From an uncultured Collinsella sp. (GTDB lineage: Bacteria; Actinomycetota; Coriobacteriia; Coriobacteriales; Coriobacteriaceae), in NCBI GenBank assembly GCA_900544995.1, contig UQXC01000003.1, positions 1 to 59,221 of the forward strand: a DNA stretch of 59,221 nt, read 5' to 3'. Within the stretch, counting starts at the first letter, position 1, and every line of letters begins with the position of its first letter. Below, in pieces: positions 38,427 through 46,623 of this stretch. The notes beneath the pieces are model-generated. The model saw nothing but the letters and a program-made list of their open reading frames with translations, searched no databases and had not been told where the DNA came from. A program made the translations under genes and the position numbers.

Positions 38427-41144
38427 TCAGTTGTTATTGCCGCCATCGAGCAATGCCTCAAAATCCTTCGCCGGCACGGGGCGGTAGTAGAGGAAGCCCT
38501 GAGCGTAGCGGGCGCCCATTTGTCGTAGCATGTTCGCCTGCTCATTTGTCTCGACGCCTTCGACCACGACGGGCAGATGAAGCGACTGCGCCATTTCGAG
38601 CATCGATGAAATGATTTGCGTGCTGCGGCCTTGATCGCGGTCGGTGGGTACAAAGGTGCGGTCGAGCTTGATGACGTCGACGTTGACGTTCTTGAGCATC
38701 GCGAGCGTGGACTGACCGGTGCCAAAATCGTCCATATAGGTCGAGAAGCCGCGGGTGTGCAGATCTGCGGTCAGCTTATCCACGGCCTCGGATTCTCCCG
38801 TATAAGCCGTCTCGGTGATCTCGATACGCATGAGCTCGGGCGGTAGGTTGTATTGGGCGGCGAGCGCCCCCATATGTTCGGCAACGTCGCAGGCAAGGAT
38901 ATCCACGCGCGACACATTAAGCGAGACCGGAACCACGCGAAGACGGCGATCGAGACGCTCGCGAAGCCATATGGCGACACCCTGCCAAATGTACTTGTCG
39001 AGCGTCACTACAAAGCCGCTTTCCTCGAGTGCGGGGATAAACGTTGCGGGCGAAATGAGAGAGCCGTCCTTGTCAATCCAGCGGGTGAGTGCTTCGGCGC
39101 CAATAATCTCGCCGGTTTCCATATCGACCTGGGGCTGAAGATAGTACGTGATGCGACCATTTGACAGCGCGTACTGGAATTCGGTCAGCGTGCGGTGGAA
39201 CGCGACTTCGCGCTCGTACTCCGCGGGGCGGAAAATAGCAATGCGCTCCTTAAAGTCGTTTTTTGCGCGTCGATTGGTAAACATGGCCTTTGCCTGCGCA
39301 TCGATGGTGATTTCCTCATTGGAGTCGATGGGGTAAACGCCCATGGACGGCCAAAAACCTACGCCGTCATCATGTCTGGCTACGGCCTCGCGAACGCGGT
39401 TGTAGATTTGATGGACGGTGATGTGCTTAAAGGGGATGAGTACACAAAAGTCATCTTGGCCCCAGTACCCTGCGACGCCCATATCGGCATTCTCGATGTC
39501 CTTGAGGACCGTGCCCACATCGGCGAGTACGCGGTCGCCCTCGGCCTGGCCGTGCCATTCATTAAACAGGCGCATGTGGCCCATGTCGACTGTGGCGATG
39601 CACCAGGTGCCGTTGCGCCTTGCCTCGAGAAATGCGTTGGCGCGCCGCATAAACTCGCTGGGTCGATAGAGGCCCGTGAGCGAGTCGATACGTTCGGCTA
39701 TGGCGCTTTTGCGCTCCGCCTCGGGTATGGGGAGGCTGTCGTTGGGAACAAGCCCGCCGGCCGTGCGAAGGCGACGGTCGAGTTCGCCTAAAACGGCGGT
39801 CGCTTGATGGGTTAAGTGCTCGTAAAAGGCCGGGACGACAAGACAGACGGGAGTAATGGTGTCGCCTGCGATTCGAACAGGAGCGAAAACGGCCTCTTTA
39901 AGGTGGCGGGTCAGTTGCTCGAATGCCTCGTGGTCCAGGTCGTTGCTGAGCACGACGAACTGGACGCTTCGTGAACGGTAGACCCGGCTCCTGCCGCGGG
40001 TGATCGACAGCATGCGGCCTGCGTATTCGGCAAGCATATTGTCGACAGCCTCGGCCCCGTAGAGCTCGTTGAGTTTTGTCGTGCCACGAACGCGCACCGC
40101 TATAAGCCCTGTCTCGCAACGATCGCGGCGGCAGGCGTCGATGGCGTTGGCCAGCATGCGCTGCGTTCCGAGGCCTGTGGCAGCGTCGACGGTTTCGGCA
40201 AGTGAGTGGTTGACGAGCTCGCCGACATAGAGCGAGGGGACATTTCCGTCGCCGTCGATACGAAACCCGCGAGCACGGCAAAGGACGTAGTCGCCGACGG
40301 CGTTGCGCACACGATACTGCATGACGCGACGGTGCTTGGTGCCGTTGTAGACTTGGTCGATGTCGTTGATGCAGGCCTCAAGGTCGTCGGGATGGACGCG
40401 CGTTTTCCAGTAATCGCGACAGTTGTCTATGTGCTCCGAGGGAAGGCCAAGATCGCGCAAGGCACCTTGTGACCAAAGGGTGCGATGTTTGTCCAAGTTC
40501 TCGATAAAGAAATAACGGCCCTCGTTGAGCATCGAAAAGGCGTCAAAAATTCGATCGCTTATTTCGAAGTCGTCGGCGTGAACTTGCGTGATATTGCGTC
40601 GATCGAGGTGCATGGCATGACGTAGCTTGTAGTCGTACATGCGATGGTCGGCATCGAGCGTCATGCGATTGGAAGCTTCGCCCAGGGCGGGGTCGGCATG
40701 TGACACTCCGTAGCTAAACGAGCGGGGCATCTCGGAATCGTTGTTTTTGAGCAGAACCGTTCGGCAGTGTTTCAGACGTTCGGCGAGGTCGTCCTCGGTT
40801 GCAATCGTAGATAGGATGGCAAACTCGTCGCCGCCTATGCGAAACGCCGCTTCGCCCACCTTCATATACAGCTTAAGATAGAGACTTACCTGCAAGATAT
40901 AGCGGTTGCCCTCGTCATGCCCAAAGACGTCGTTGCAGTGCTTGAGATTGTCGATATCGATGAACGCCATGGTAACGGGGGCGTCCTGCTCCCAGAGCTC
41001 CTCGAGGGAACGGGCAAAGCCGCCACGGTTGCCAAGCCCAGTAAGCTGGTCGGTAAAGGCAGTCCTGATCAGATCGTCTTGACGTTCGAGAAGGTCGCGG
41101 ACGGTCTTTTCGAGCGTTTCGGTGTAATTGCTGACAGTTTCCAT
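38427..41144 (-). CDS. Bifunctional c-di-GMP enzyme: GGDEF - PAS - degenerate GGDEF - degenerate GGDEF - EAL
   Basis: 905 residues, no membrane segment. GGDEF-1 is intact (RIGGDEF 102-108; DIDNLKHCND). A PAS domain follows (about 195-310). GGDEF-2 has lost its loop (SRSVQFVV) and GGDEF-3 reads WGQDDF. The C-terminal phosphodiesterase domain keeps EAL (684-686, AEALTRW), SLNVSR, EITETAY, MDDFGTG, IKLDRTFV and VVEGVET, the residues needed for metal binding and catalysis. So synthesis and breakdown of c-di-GMP may coexist, with PAS as the switch. The first three domains are homologous to the neighbouring 509-residue protein. The ribosome site is weak. Confidence 0.92.
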   Translation of the reverse strand: METVSNYTETLEKTVRDLLERQDDLIRTAFTDQLTGLGNRGGFARSLEELWEQDAPVTMAFIDIDNLKHCNDVFGHDEGNRYILQVSLYLKLYMKVGEAAFRIGGDEFAILSTIATEDDLAERLKHCRTVLLKNNDSEMPRSFSYGVSHADPALGEASNRMTLDADHRMYDYKLRHAMHLDRRNITQVHADDFEISDRIFDAFSMLNEGRYFFIENLDKHRTLWSQGALRDLGLPSEHIDNCRDYWKTRVHPDDLEACINDIDQVYNGTKHRRVMQYRVRNAVGDYVLCRARGFRIDGDGNVPSLYVGELVNHSLAETVDAATGLGTQRMLANAIDACRRDRCETGLIAVRVRGTTKLNELYGAEAVDNMLAEYAGRMLSITRGRSRVYRSRSVQFVVLSNDLDHEAFEQLTRHLKEAVFAPVRIAGDTITPVCLVVPAFYEHLTHQATAVLGELDRRLRTAGGLVPNDSLPIPEAERKSAIAERIDSLTGLYRPSEFMRRANAFLEARRNGTWCIATVDMGHMRLFNEWHGQAEGDRVLADVGTVLKDIENADMGVAGYWGQDDFCVLIPFKHITVHQIYNRVREAVARHDDGVGFWPSMGVYPIDSNEEITIDAQAKAMFTNRRAKNDFKERIAIFRPAEYEREVAFHRTLTEFQYALSNGRITYYLQPQVDMETGEIIGAEALTRWIDKDGSLISPATFIPALEESGFVVTLDKYIWQGVAIWLRERLDRRLRVVPVSLNVSRVDILACDVAEHMGALAAQYNLPPELMRIEITETAYTGESEAVDKLTADLHTRGFSTYMDDFGTGQSTLAMLKNVNVDVIKLDRTFVPTDRDQGRSTQIISSMLEMAQSLHLPVVVEGVETNEQANMLRQMGARYAQGFLYYRPVPAKDFEALLDGGNNN

Positions 41145-41468
41145 GTTCTAAGCGGCTTTCTGAGGTCGGGGCGGATTGCGTCGGGCGAGCTCGTTGTGTA
41201 CACGCGTCGTTGCTCAGCGATTTGCATGTATCCAGGCCCCCGCCTTGCCGCGTTGTTGAGTTAATTTGCCGGCTAATGTTCGCTGTTGATAACAGCTGAG
41301 TAGTGTAAACAATAGTGCACAATTATATATGGGTGCACATGCTGTGGGCGGCTATTATTCGACAGGCGGTAGCGCGACGATGCGATGTTCGATAAAAATG
41401 CGACTGGGACGATATATGTTGACGAGTATACTTGTCCCGTTTTAAAACGCAGGAACGGAGATGGTCGC
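41145..41468. other. 324-bp divergent intergenic region
   Basis: No gene seen. It separates the minus-strand c-di-GMP gene from the plus-strand patatin gene. It contains GCTGTT-GAT-AACAGC (41282-41296), two GTGCAC sites (41315-41320 and 41333-41338) flanking an AT-rich core, and the promoter at 41419-41448. The paired GTGCAC sites may bind a regulator. Confidence 0.5.
41419..41448 (+). promoter_or_regulatory. Promoter of the patatin gene: TTGACG-N18-TAAAAC
   Basis: TTGACG (41419-41424) and TAAAAC (41443-41448) are separated by 18 bases, and the -10 sits in the perfect palindrome CGTTTTAAAACG. It is about 20 bases upstream of ATG 41469. Confidence 0.55.
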
Positions 41469-42338
41469 ATGGCACAGTCAAATATGACGCGCACGGTGGG
41501 GCTGGCGCTCGAGGGAGGCGGCTACCGCGGTATGTATACGGCGGGCGTGCTCGACGTTTGGATGGAGCACGGTTTGACCTGCGACCATATGGTGGGCGTC
41601 TCGGCGGGCGCGGCGTTTGGCTACAACTTTAAATCGCGCCAGATCGGCCGCGCCATTCGCTATAACAAGGCCTATTGCGCCGACAAGCGCTATGCGAGCG
41701 TGACCAGCTGGCTGCGAACTGGCGATATGTTCAATGCCGACTTTGCCTATCACGAGGTGCCTATCGAGCGCGATCCCATCGACCTGGAAGCATATCGCGC
41801 TTGCCCCATGCGATTTACGTGCGTGTGTACCGATATCGAGACGGGCAAGGCCGTCTATCACGACCTGCCCTATGGCGATGAGCGCGATATCGAGTGGATT
41901 CGGGCGTCGTCGGCAATTCCCGTGGCGACGCGTCCCGTTGCTATTGACGGGCATAAGTATCTGGATGGTGGCGTGACTGATTCTATTCCCAGCGCATGGC
42001 TGTTTGCGCAGGGGTATGACCGCAATATCGTGGTACTTACGCAGCCGGCGGGCTTTGCGAAGCAGCCCAACAGCGTGATGCCCATGCTGCGGCGTGTGTT
42101 CCGTCACTATCCGGAGTTTGTCGCAGCGCTTGAGCATCGGCATGAGGTCTACAATGCCACGCTCGATGACCTGGCACGTCGCGAGGCTGCCGGCGAGATC
42201 TTTGTGGTGCGTCCGAGCGAATCGGTGAAGGTGCCGTCGCTGTGTCGCGAGCCCGATGAACTTGAGCGCATCTACCAGATTGGTCGCCGCGATGCGGAGG
42301 CGACCTTGCCGGCACTGGAGGCATATCTGGCAGGGTAG
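41469..42338 (+). CDS. Patatin-like phospholipase (RssA/YjjU-type)
   Basis: 289 residues. Oxyanion motif GGGYRG (16-21), nucleophile elbow GVSAG with Ser45, and the catalytic Asp in YLDGGVTDS. C-terminal region typical of bacterial YjjU-like members (VVLTQPAGFAKQPN, LARREAAGEIFVVRPSES). It probably hydrolyses acyl chains from lipids in the cytosol or at the membrane; no signal peptide. ATG 41469 has GGAG 8 bases upstream; the frame from 41385 includes the promoter. Confidence 0.9.
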   Translation: MAQSNMTRTVGLALEGGGYRGMYTAGVLDVWMEHGLTCDHMVGVSAGAAFGYNFKSRQIGRAIRYNKAYCADKRYASVTSWLRTGDMFNADFAYHEVPIERDPIDLEAYRACPMRFTCVCTDIETGKAVYHDLPYGDERDIEWIRASSAIPVATRPVAIDGHKYLDGGVTDSIPSAWLFAQGYDRNIVVLTQPAGFAKQPNSVMPMLRRVFRHYPEFVAALEHRHEVYNATLDDLARREAAGEIFVVRPSESVKVPSLCREPDELERIYQIGRRDAEATLPALEAYLAG

Positions 42339-42360
42339 AGGCTGCTGCCGCCATCTCGGC

Positions 42361-42406
42361 GGAAAGCGCATCCCGGAATGGAGGCTCAAACTGGGATGCG
42401 CTTTCC
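42361..42406. terminator. 14-bp hairpin between converging genes
   Basis: GGAAAGCGCATCCC pairs perfectly with GGGATGCGCTTTCC between the patatin and thiE stops. Confidence 0.7.
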
Positions 42407-42450
42407 ATTGCTGAAGATATGAGGCTGCGAATCAGCTGCTCGGCCTAGAC

Positions 42451-43146
42451 TTACGCCTGCTGCCAGGTGTCGACGAGCTCCTTGGCCGCGGCGTAGGGGT
42501 CATCGGCGCTGCAGACGGCGCTCACCACGAAAAAGCCGTCGACGCCGGTGGCCTTGAGCTGTGGCAGGTCGGCCGTCTTGACGCCGCCGCCCACCACGAT
42601 GGGCACGGGGCTTGCCGCGTGGAGCGCGGCCAGATCCTCAAAGCTCTTGGTGATGATGGAACCATCGGCTGCGCGTCCGCAATCGCGTTTGGTCTCGGTC
42701 TCGTGGAGTGGGCCGATGCCCAGGTAGTCGACCAGGCTCATGTCGGCGGTCTTGACGTACTCGAGCATCTCCTCGCAACGGGCCGAAAGGCCCACGATGG
42801 CATCGGGGCCCAACAGCTTGCGGCAGACCTCGACGGGAATATCGCTCTGGCCTACGTGCACGCCGTCGACGGCAATACCCTGCTCACGCGCGGCGAGTAC
42901 GCAGTCAAGGCGGTCGTCGATCAGCAAGGCGACCTGACCGGTCTTGCCGGCCTGTGCGATTGCCTGCGCGGCGTCGCCGGTCAGCGCAATGATCTCGCGG
43001 GCGCTTGCCACCTTGGAGCGCACCTGGATGCAGGTAAAGCCGGCGTCGAGCGCCTGGGCCACCACATCGCCCACGGGGCGCCCGAGCGTGTTTTCGGGGC
43101 CGAGTACCAGATAGGCCGAGATATCAAGGTTGTCGCGGATGCTCAT
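42451..43146 (-). CDS. thiE: Thiamine-phosphate synthase
   Basis: 231 residues. TIM-barrel features: IQVRSK near the N-terminus, LLIDDRLDCVLA, GVHVGQSDIP, VGLSARCEEML, YLGIGPLHETETKRD and VVGGGVKTADLP (phosphate loop). ThiE joins the pyrimidine and thiazole phosphates to make thiamine phosphate. Its ATG overlaps the stop of the thiamine-binding-protein gene (ATGA), with AGGAGG just upstream. Last gene of a TPP-riboswitch operon. Confidence 0.95.
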   Translation of the reverse strand: MSIRDNLDISAYLVLGPENTLGRPVGDVVAQALDAGFTCIQVRSKVASAREIIALTGDAAQAIAQAGKTGQVALLIDDRLDCVLAAREQGIAVDGVHVGQSDIPVEVCRKLLGPDAIVGLSARCEEMLEYVKTADMSLVDYLGIGPLHETETKRDCGRAADGSIITKSFEDLAALHAASPVPIVVGGGVKTADLPQLKATGVDGFFVVSAVCSADDPYAAAKELVDTWQQA

Positions 43147-43484
43147 CGTGTTTCCTCCTGTTTCTTGATCTGTGCTTCCATGCGTTCGAGCTTGCCGGTC
43201 ATGGTGTCGGTAAATCCGGGTCGAATATCGGCTTTGAGCACGACTTCGGTGCGGATGCCCTTGCTCGCCAACACAAAGGTTGCGTCGCGCACGACCTGCA
43301 TGACCTCGTCCCAGTCGCCCTCGATCTCGGTGAACATCGAGGTGGTGCGGTTGGGAAGGCCGCTCTCGCGAATGACGCGCACGACCTCGGCGACCTCGGC
43401 GGACAGCTCATCGCCGGTGCCGCACGGGGCGATGGCCACGGCGACGAGTGTGTTCATTCCAGCAGCAGTTGCGGGCTCGGACAT
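43143..43484 (-). CDS. MTH1187/DUF77-family thiamine-binding protein
   Basis: 113 residues. The ferredoxin-like fold of this family shows as LVAVAIAPCGTGDELSAEVA, EVVRVIRESGLPNRTTSMFT then EIEGDWDEVMQVV, and VVLKADIRPGFTDTM. Members bind thiamine or its pyrimidine and often accompany thiamine genes. It starts 3 bases after the thiM stop with AGGAGG 8 bases upstream (inside thiM) and overlaps thiE by 4 bases, so the three are tightly coupled. Confidence 0.88.
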   Translation of the reverse strand: MSEPATAAGMNTLVAVAIAPCGTGDELSAEVAEVVRVIRESGLPNRTTSMFTEIEGDWDEVMQVVRDATFVLASKGIRTEVVLKADIRPGFTDTMTGKLERMEAQIKKQEETR

Positions 43485-43487
43485 GGC

Positions 43488-44327
43488 TTATGCCTCCTCG
43501 AGCTCGAGTTGGTTATCAGCGATATCTTGGGCGGTCGCGCGGTAGAGCTCATCGATAAAGGCGACCTTAAAGCTTGCCGGGGCATCGGCGACAGCGGCGG
43601 CACGCGTGCCGGCAACGTTGTAGACCGCGGTGCCGCAGATGGCTGCCGTAAACGGGTCGGCGGCACAGGCGTACACGGCTAGCACGCCGCCCTGCGAGCA
43701 GCCGCAACCGGTGATCTTGGACATGAGCGGGCTGCCGCCGTGGGACTTGGCCACGGTCGTGCCGTCGGTAATCAGGTCGACTTCGCCCGAGACCACTACG
43801 GCGCCGCCGGTGTAGCGGGCGAGCGCCACGGCGGCATCGCGGGCGGCGTCGACCGTGTCGGTGGTATCGACACCGCGCACGCGGCTCAGATCGGCCGCCT
43901 CGCCCTCAAGACCCCACAGCCCGGCGAGTGCGATGATCTCGGAGGCGTTGCCACGCACGATGGCGGGCTTGTACTGCTTGAGTTCGTTTACCAGCTGGGT
44001 GCGCAGGCTACCGATACCCAGGCCCACCGGATCGAGCACCCAGGGCTTGCCGGCGTCGTGTGCCGCCTTGGCCGCGCGGGGAATCGTCTGTTCGTAGATG
44101 GGGAAGAGCGTGCCCATATTGAGGTAGATGGCGCCGCCGCCGGCAACGAGTGCCTCGCCCTCGTCGGGCAGATAGACCATGGCGGCCGATCCGCCCACGG
44201 CGAGCTGCGCGTTGGCGACAAAGTCGATCGTCACCGTGTTGGTGATGGAGCCGGCCATCGGATTGGTGGCACGAATCTCCTCCACGGCTTTGACCACATT
44301 TTGCTTAAGCTGTTCCGAATCAATCAC
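43488..44327 (-). CDS. thiM: Hydroxyethylthiazole kinase
   Basis: 279 residues from GTG 44327 (AGGAGG 8 bases upstream). Ribokinase-like fold: ITNTVTIDFVANAQLAVGGS, PWVLDPVGLGIGSLR, VRGNASEIIAL, and the C-terminal active-site GCGCSQGG. ThiM phosphorylates the thiazole alcohol for thiamine salvage. The ATG closer to the ribosome site is out of frame. Transcription passes a TPP riboswitch and terminator first. No thiC, thiD or thiG is in the window, so this looks like salvage. Confidence 0.95.
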   Translation of the reverse strand: MIDSEQLKQNVVKAVEEIRATNPMAGSITNTVTIDFVANAQLAVGGSAAMVYLPDEGEALVAGGGAIYLNMGTLFPIYEQTIPRAAKAAHDAGKPWVLDPVGLGIGSLRTQLVNELKQYKPAIVRGNASEIIALAGLWGLEGEAADLSRVRGVDTTDTVDAARDAAVALARYTGGAVVVSGEVDLITDGTTVAKSHGGSPLMSKITGCGCSQGGVLAVYACAADPFTAAICGTAVYNVAGTRAAAVADAPASFKVAFIDELYRATAQDIADNQLELEEA

Positions 44328-44352
44328 TGCACATGCCTCCTTGGCATAGAAA

Positions 44353-44380
44353 AGGGGCGCTGTGCATAGACAGCGCCCCT
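44353..44380 (-). terminator. Riboswitch-controlled terminator before thiM
   Basis: On the minus strand AGGGGCGCTG pairs with CAGCGCCCCT, then TTTC. It is placed between the TPP aptamer and the thiM start, so ligand binding probably causes premature termination. Confidence 0.85.
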
Positions 44381-44390
44381 GTAAAGGCGG

Positions 44391-44483
44391 CATGCTCCCT
44401 ACGCCAGCATTAACTGACAGGTTCAAAGGATTGAGCCCATTGCCCTCTCAGCCTTGTGGTTTGCACCGCCGGCACTCCCGCAT
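44391..44483 (-). promoter_or_regulatory. TPP riboswitch (THI element) of the thiM-thiE operon
   Basis: Minus-strand sequence has the conserved parts in order: GGCTGAGAGGG, CCTTTGAACCTGTCAG, TTAATGCTGGCGTAGGGAGC, closed by ATGC/GCAT pairing near the ends. This is the thiamine pyrophosphate aptamer; with the following terminator it makes an OFF switch. Confidence 0.96.
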
Positions 44484-44510
44484 CGAATCTGTTGTTTCCT
44501 ATACTAGCGC

Positions 44511-44545
44511 ACCTGCCAAAAAGGGACAGGTTTATTTTGGTAGGT
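44511..44545 (+). repeat. Hairpin repeat with GGGACAGG core, ACCTGCC arms, copy 2
   Basis: Thirty-five bases that recur inverted at 44578-44612 (33/35 identical) and directly at 24642-24677. The pair plus the spacer, itself holding CTGGGA/TCCCAG, makes a nested palindrome of 102 bases. Confidence 0.9.
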
Positions 44546-44577
44546 AACAACTGGGACTTTGCGTTTTCCCAGATGAA

Positions 44578-44612
44578 ACCTGCCGAAATAAACCTGTCCC
44601 TTTTTGGCAGGT
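44578..44612 (-). repeat. Hairpin repeat, ACCTGCC arms, copy 3 (inverted)
   Basis: Inverted partner of 44511-44545, ending 3 bases before the TACAAT box of the HAD gene. Confidence 0.9.
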
Positions 44613-44615
44613 CGG

Positions 44616-44621
44616 TACAAT
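44616..44621 (+). promoter_or_regulatory. Candidate -10 box TACAAT for the HAD gene
   Basis: TACAATAG lies 32 bases before ATG 44653. The hairpin repeat occupies the -35 position, so the repeat may influence the promoter. Confidence 0.45.
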
Positions 44622-44652
44622 AGATGGGATTAAGAATGACCGAGGGGACCTT

Positions 44653-45561
44653 ATGATCAAACTTGTGCTGACCGATATGGACGATACACTGATTCCAGCC
44701 GGGCATGACGGCGCCAGCGACTACGCCATTGAGGGTATTCATGCCATGCAGGCGGCGGGTTTGCACTTTGGGCCGGTTTCGGGTCGTCAGCCGTCCGCGA
44801 TGGGCTGGATGTTCAAAAACCGTTCCGAGTGTTATTCGACCGGTGCGTTCTGTAACGGCCAGGTGATGTTTGTCGACGGCGAAGTAGTCGCCTCGCGCGC
44901 AATCGACAACGATGCTCTGATGCGTTTGGCCGACTATCTGGAGCAAGAGACCGACGATACATTTCTAAAAGTCTACAGCCTGGGCGATGACTTTTGGGGC
45001 AACGATGCCCATTGTGTGACGAGTGACCCCGAGCGTGTGCGTCGCGCCATGGAGTCGGGCGGCAACGCGTGGCTCAAAGGCGAAGAGGCCCCATGTCGTC
45101 CCGTCGTCGATGACGCGTCGGTGTTTAAGGCGAATATCTGGAGTGCCCGTTCGCGTGAGGAGCTCACGGAGCTACGTGAGCGCGTTGCCGCTGAGGTGCC
45201 GGAGCTCTCGCTCGTGTTTCCCAACAACCGCGTGCGCCTGTTCGACGCTCTTCCGACCGGCTGGGACAAGGGCTGCGCTGCGCTGGAGCTGGCGCGTGCT
45301 TTGGGCCTGATGCCCGACGAGGTGGCCGTATTCGGCGATTCCGATAACGATTTGCCCATGATCGATGCCGTTCCCAACTCCGTTGCAGTCGCCAATGCCA
45401 ACGAGGCCGTCACGGCTGCCGCACGCTGGCATATCGGCGCTGCGGCAGATGATGCGGTTGCCGGGGCTCTGCATCAGATTGCCGCCTGCGCCGCGACGGG
45501 GGAGATGCCGTCGTTTATGAGCCAAATGGACACGGCGGGTTTCGACGTCACAAACGTCTAG
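44653..45561 (+). CDS. Cof-type HAD-family phosphatase
   Basis: 302 residues. Motif I VLTDMDDTLIP (nucleophile D8, acid D10), cap domain in the middle, and motif IV FGDSDNDLPMIDAV near 230-245, followed by SVAVANANEAV, all typical of Cof/sugar-phosphatase HAD proteins. It probably dephosphorylates a small sugar or cofactor phosphate. GAGGGGACC precedes ATG. The LysR gene starts 10 bases downstream, giving a likely operon. Confidence 0.9.
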   Translation: MIKLVLTDMDDTLIPAGHDGASDYAIEGIHAMQAAGLHFGPVSGRQPSAMGWMFKNRSECYSTGAFCNGQVMFVDGEVVASRAIDNDALMRLADYLEQETDDTFLKVYSLGDDFWGNDAHCVTSDPERVRRAMESGGNAWLKGEEAPCRPVVDDASVFKANIWSARSREELTELRERVAAEVPELSLVFPNNRVRLFDALPTGWDKGCAALELARALGLMPDEVAVFGDSDNDLPMIDAVPNSVAVANANEAVTAAARWHIGAAADDAVAGALHQIAACAATGEMPSFMSQMDTAGFDVTNV

Positions 45562-45571
45562 GGAGAAAGCC

Positions 45572-46468
45572 ATGAAGCTCCAGCAACTCAGATATGTCGT
45601 CAAAGTTGCCGAATGTGGCAGCATCACCGAGGCCTCGCGCCGGCTCTTTGTGTCGCAGCCTTCGATTACCGCGTCGATCCGCGATCTCGAAAACGAGATG
45701 GGTGTGCATATCTTTGAGCGCACCAACAAGGGTGTCATTGTGTCCGAGGAAGGCGAGACCTTCTTGGGGTACGCGCGCCAGGTGCTCGACCAGGCCGACC
45801 TGCTCGAGGGCAAGTACAAAGGCACGTCCGAGCAGGTGCCGCACTTTAGTGTGAGCTGCCAGCATTATTCCTTTGCCGTTAATGCGTTTGTCGATGTGAT
45901 CCGCGAGTTCGATGCCGCGCGCTACGACTTTACCCTGCGCGAGGAGCAGACCCACGAAATTATCGAGGATGTCGCGCATATGAAAAGCGAACTCGGCATC
46001 CTGTATCTGTCGGAGCACAATCGCGAGGTCATCGAGCGCATGCTTGCCGCCAACGAGCTCGTGTTCGAAGGGCTCTTCTGCGCCACGCCGCATGTCTTCG
46101 TCTGCGCCGACCATCCGCTGGCGGGCCGCTCCAGCGTGACGCTCGAGGATCTGGAAGACTACCCGTTCCTGTCCTACGAGCAGGGCAGCTACAACTCGTT
46201 TTACTATTCCGAGGAGCTGACCTCGACGTTCGAGCGTCGCAAAAATATCCGCGTGCGCGACCGTGCGACGTTGTTCAATTTGGCCATGGGCCTCAACGGC
46301 TACACGGTATGCTCGGGCGTGATCAGCCACGAACTCAACGGCCCCGGCATTATCTCGATTCCGCTCGATGTGGACGAGTACATGGAGATTGGCATCATCA
46401 CGCGCAAGAACACGACGCTCACGCGCTACGGTCGGGCCTATATCGACGCGATTCGTCAGCATATCTAG
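45572..46468 (+). CDS. LysR-family transcription regulator
   Basis: 298 residues. Winged helix MKLQQLRYVVKVAECGSITE then ASRRLFVSQPSITASIRDLE, effector domain about 90-295 (HYSFAVNAFVDVIREFD, YPFLSYEQGSYNSFYYSEEL). GGGAGAAAGCC precedes ATG. It is 155 bases upstream of a MetE-like gene whose promoter region has LysR-type palindromes, so it may be its activator, as MetR/CysB-type regulators are for sulfur genes. Also linked to the HAD gene upstream. Confidence 0.92.
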   Translation: MKLQQLRYVVKVAECGSITEASRRLFVSQPSITASIRDLENEMGVHIFERTNKGVIVSEEGETFLGYARQVLDQADLLEGKYKGTSEQVPHFSVSCQHYSFAVNAFVDVIREFDAARYDFTLREEQTHEIIEDVAHMKSELGILYLSEHNREVIERMLAANELVFEGLFCATPHVFVCADHPLAGRSSVTLEDLEDYPFLSYEQGSYNSFYYSEELTSTFERRKNIRVRDRATLFNLAMGLNGYTVCSGVISHELNGPGIISIPLDVDEYMEIGIITRKNTTLTRYGRAYIDAIRQHI

Positions 46469-46514
46469 GCTGCTGTGCTCCGCACGGTTCAAGTCTCTTT
46501 ATGACAGTCCAGAC

Positions 46515-46537
46515 TGATATAGGAAGCATCTATATCA
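46515..46537. promoter_or_regulatory. Candidate LysR operator TGATATAG-N7-CTATATCA
   Basis: A 23-base palindrome 87 bases upstream of the MetE-like start, with T-N11-A character, between a LysR gene and the probable target. Confidence 0.5.
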
Positions 46538-46569
46538 AACTGTTATAAACGTATATTTTACGATGACCA

Positions 46570-46583
46570 TATGAGCGCTCATA
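46570..46583. promoter_or_regulatory. 14-bp palindrome TATGAGCGCTCATA
   Basis: Perfect palindrome 41 bases before the MetE-like start; a second operator or a promoter-proximal activator site. Confidence 0.4.
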
Positions 46584-46623
46584 CTCTGTCCCAGTAAAGC
46601 AACCAATGCAAAGGGAGATATCT

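Noticed and set aside
44325..44335. ATG nearer the ribosome site as the thiM start
   Set aside because: It is out of frame and meets a stop within a few codons; GTG 44327 keeps the ThiM N-terminus.
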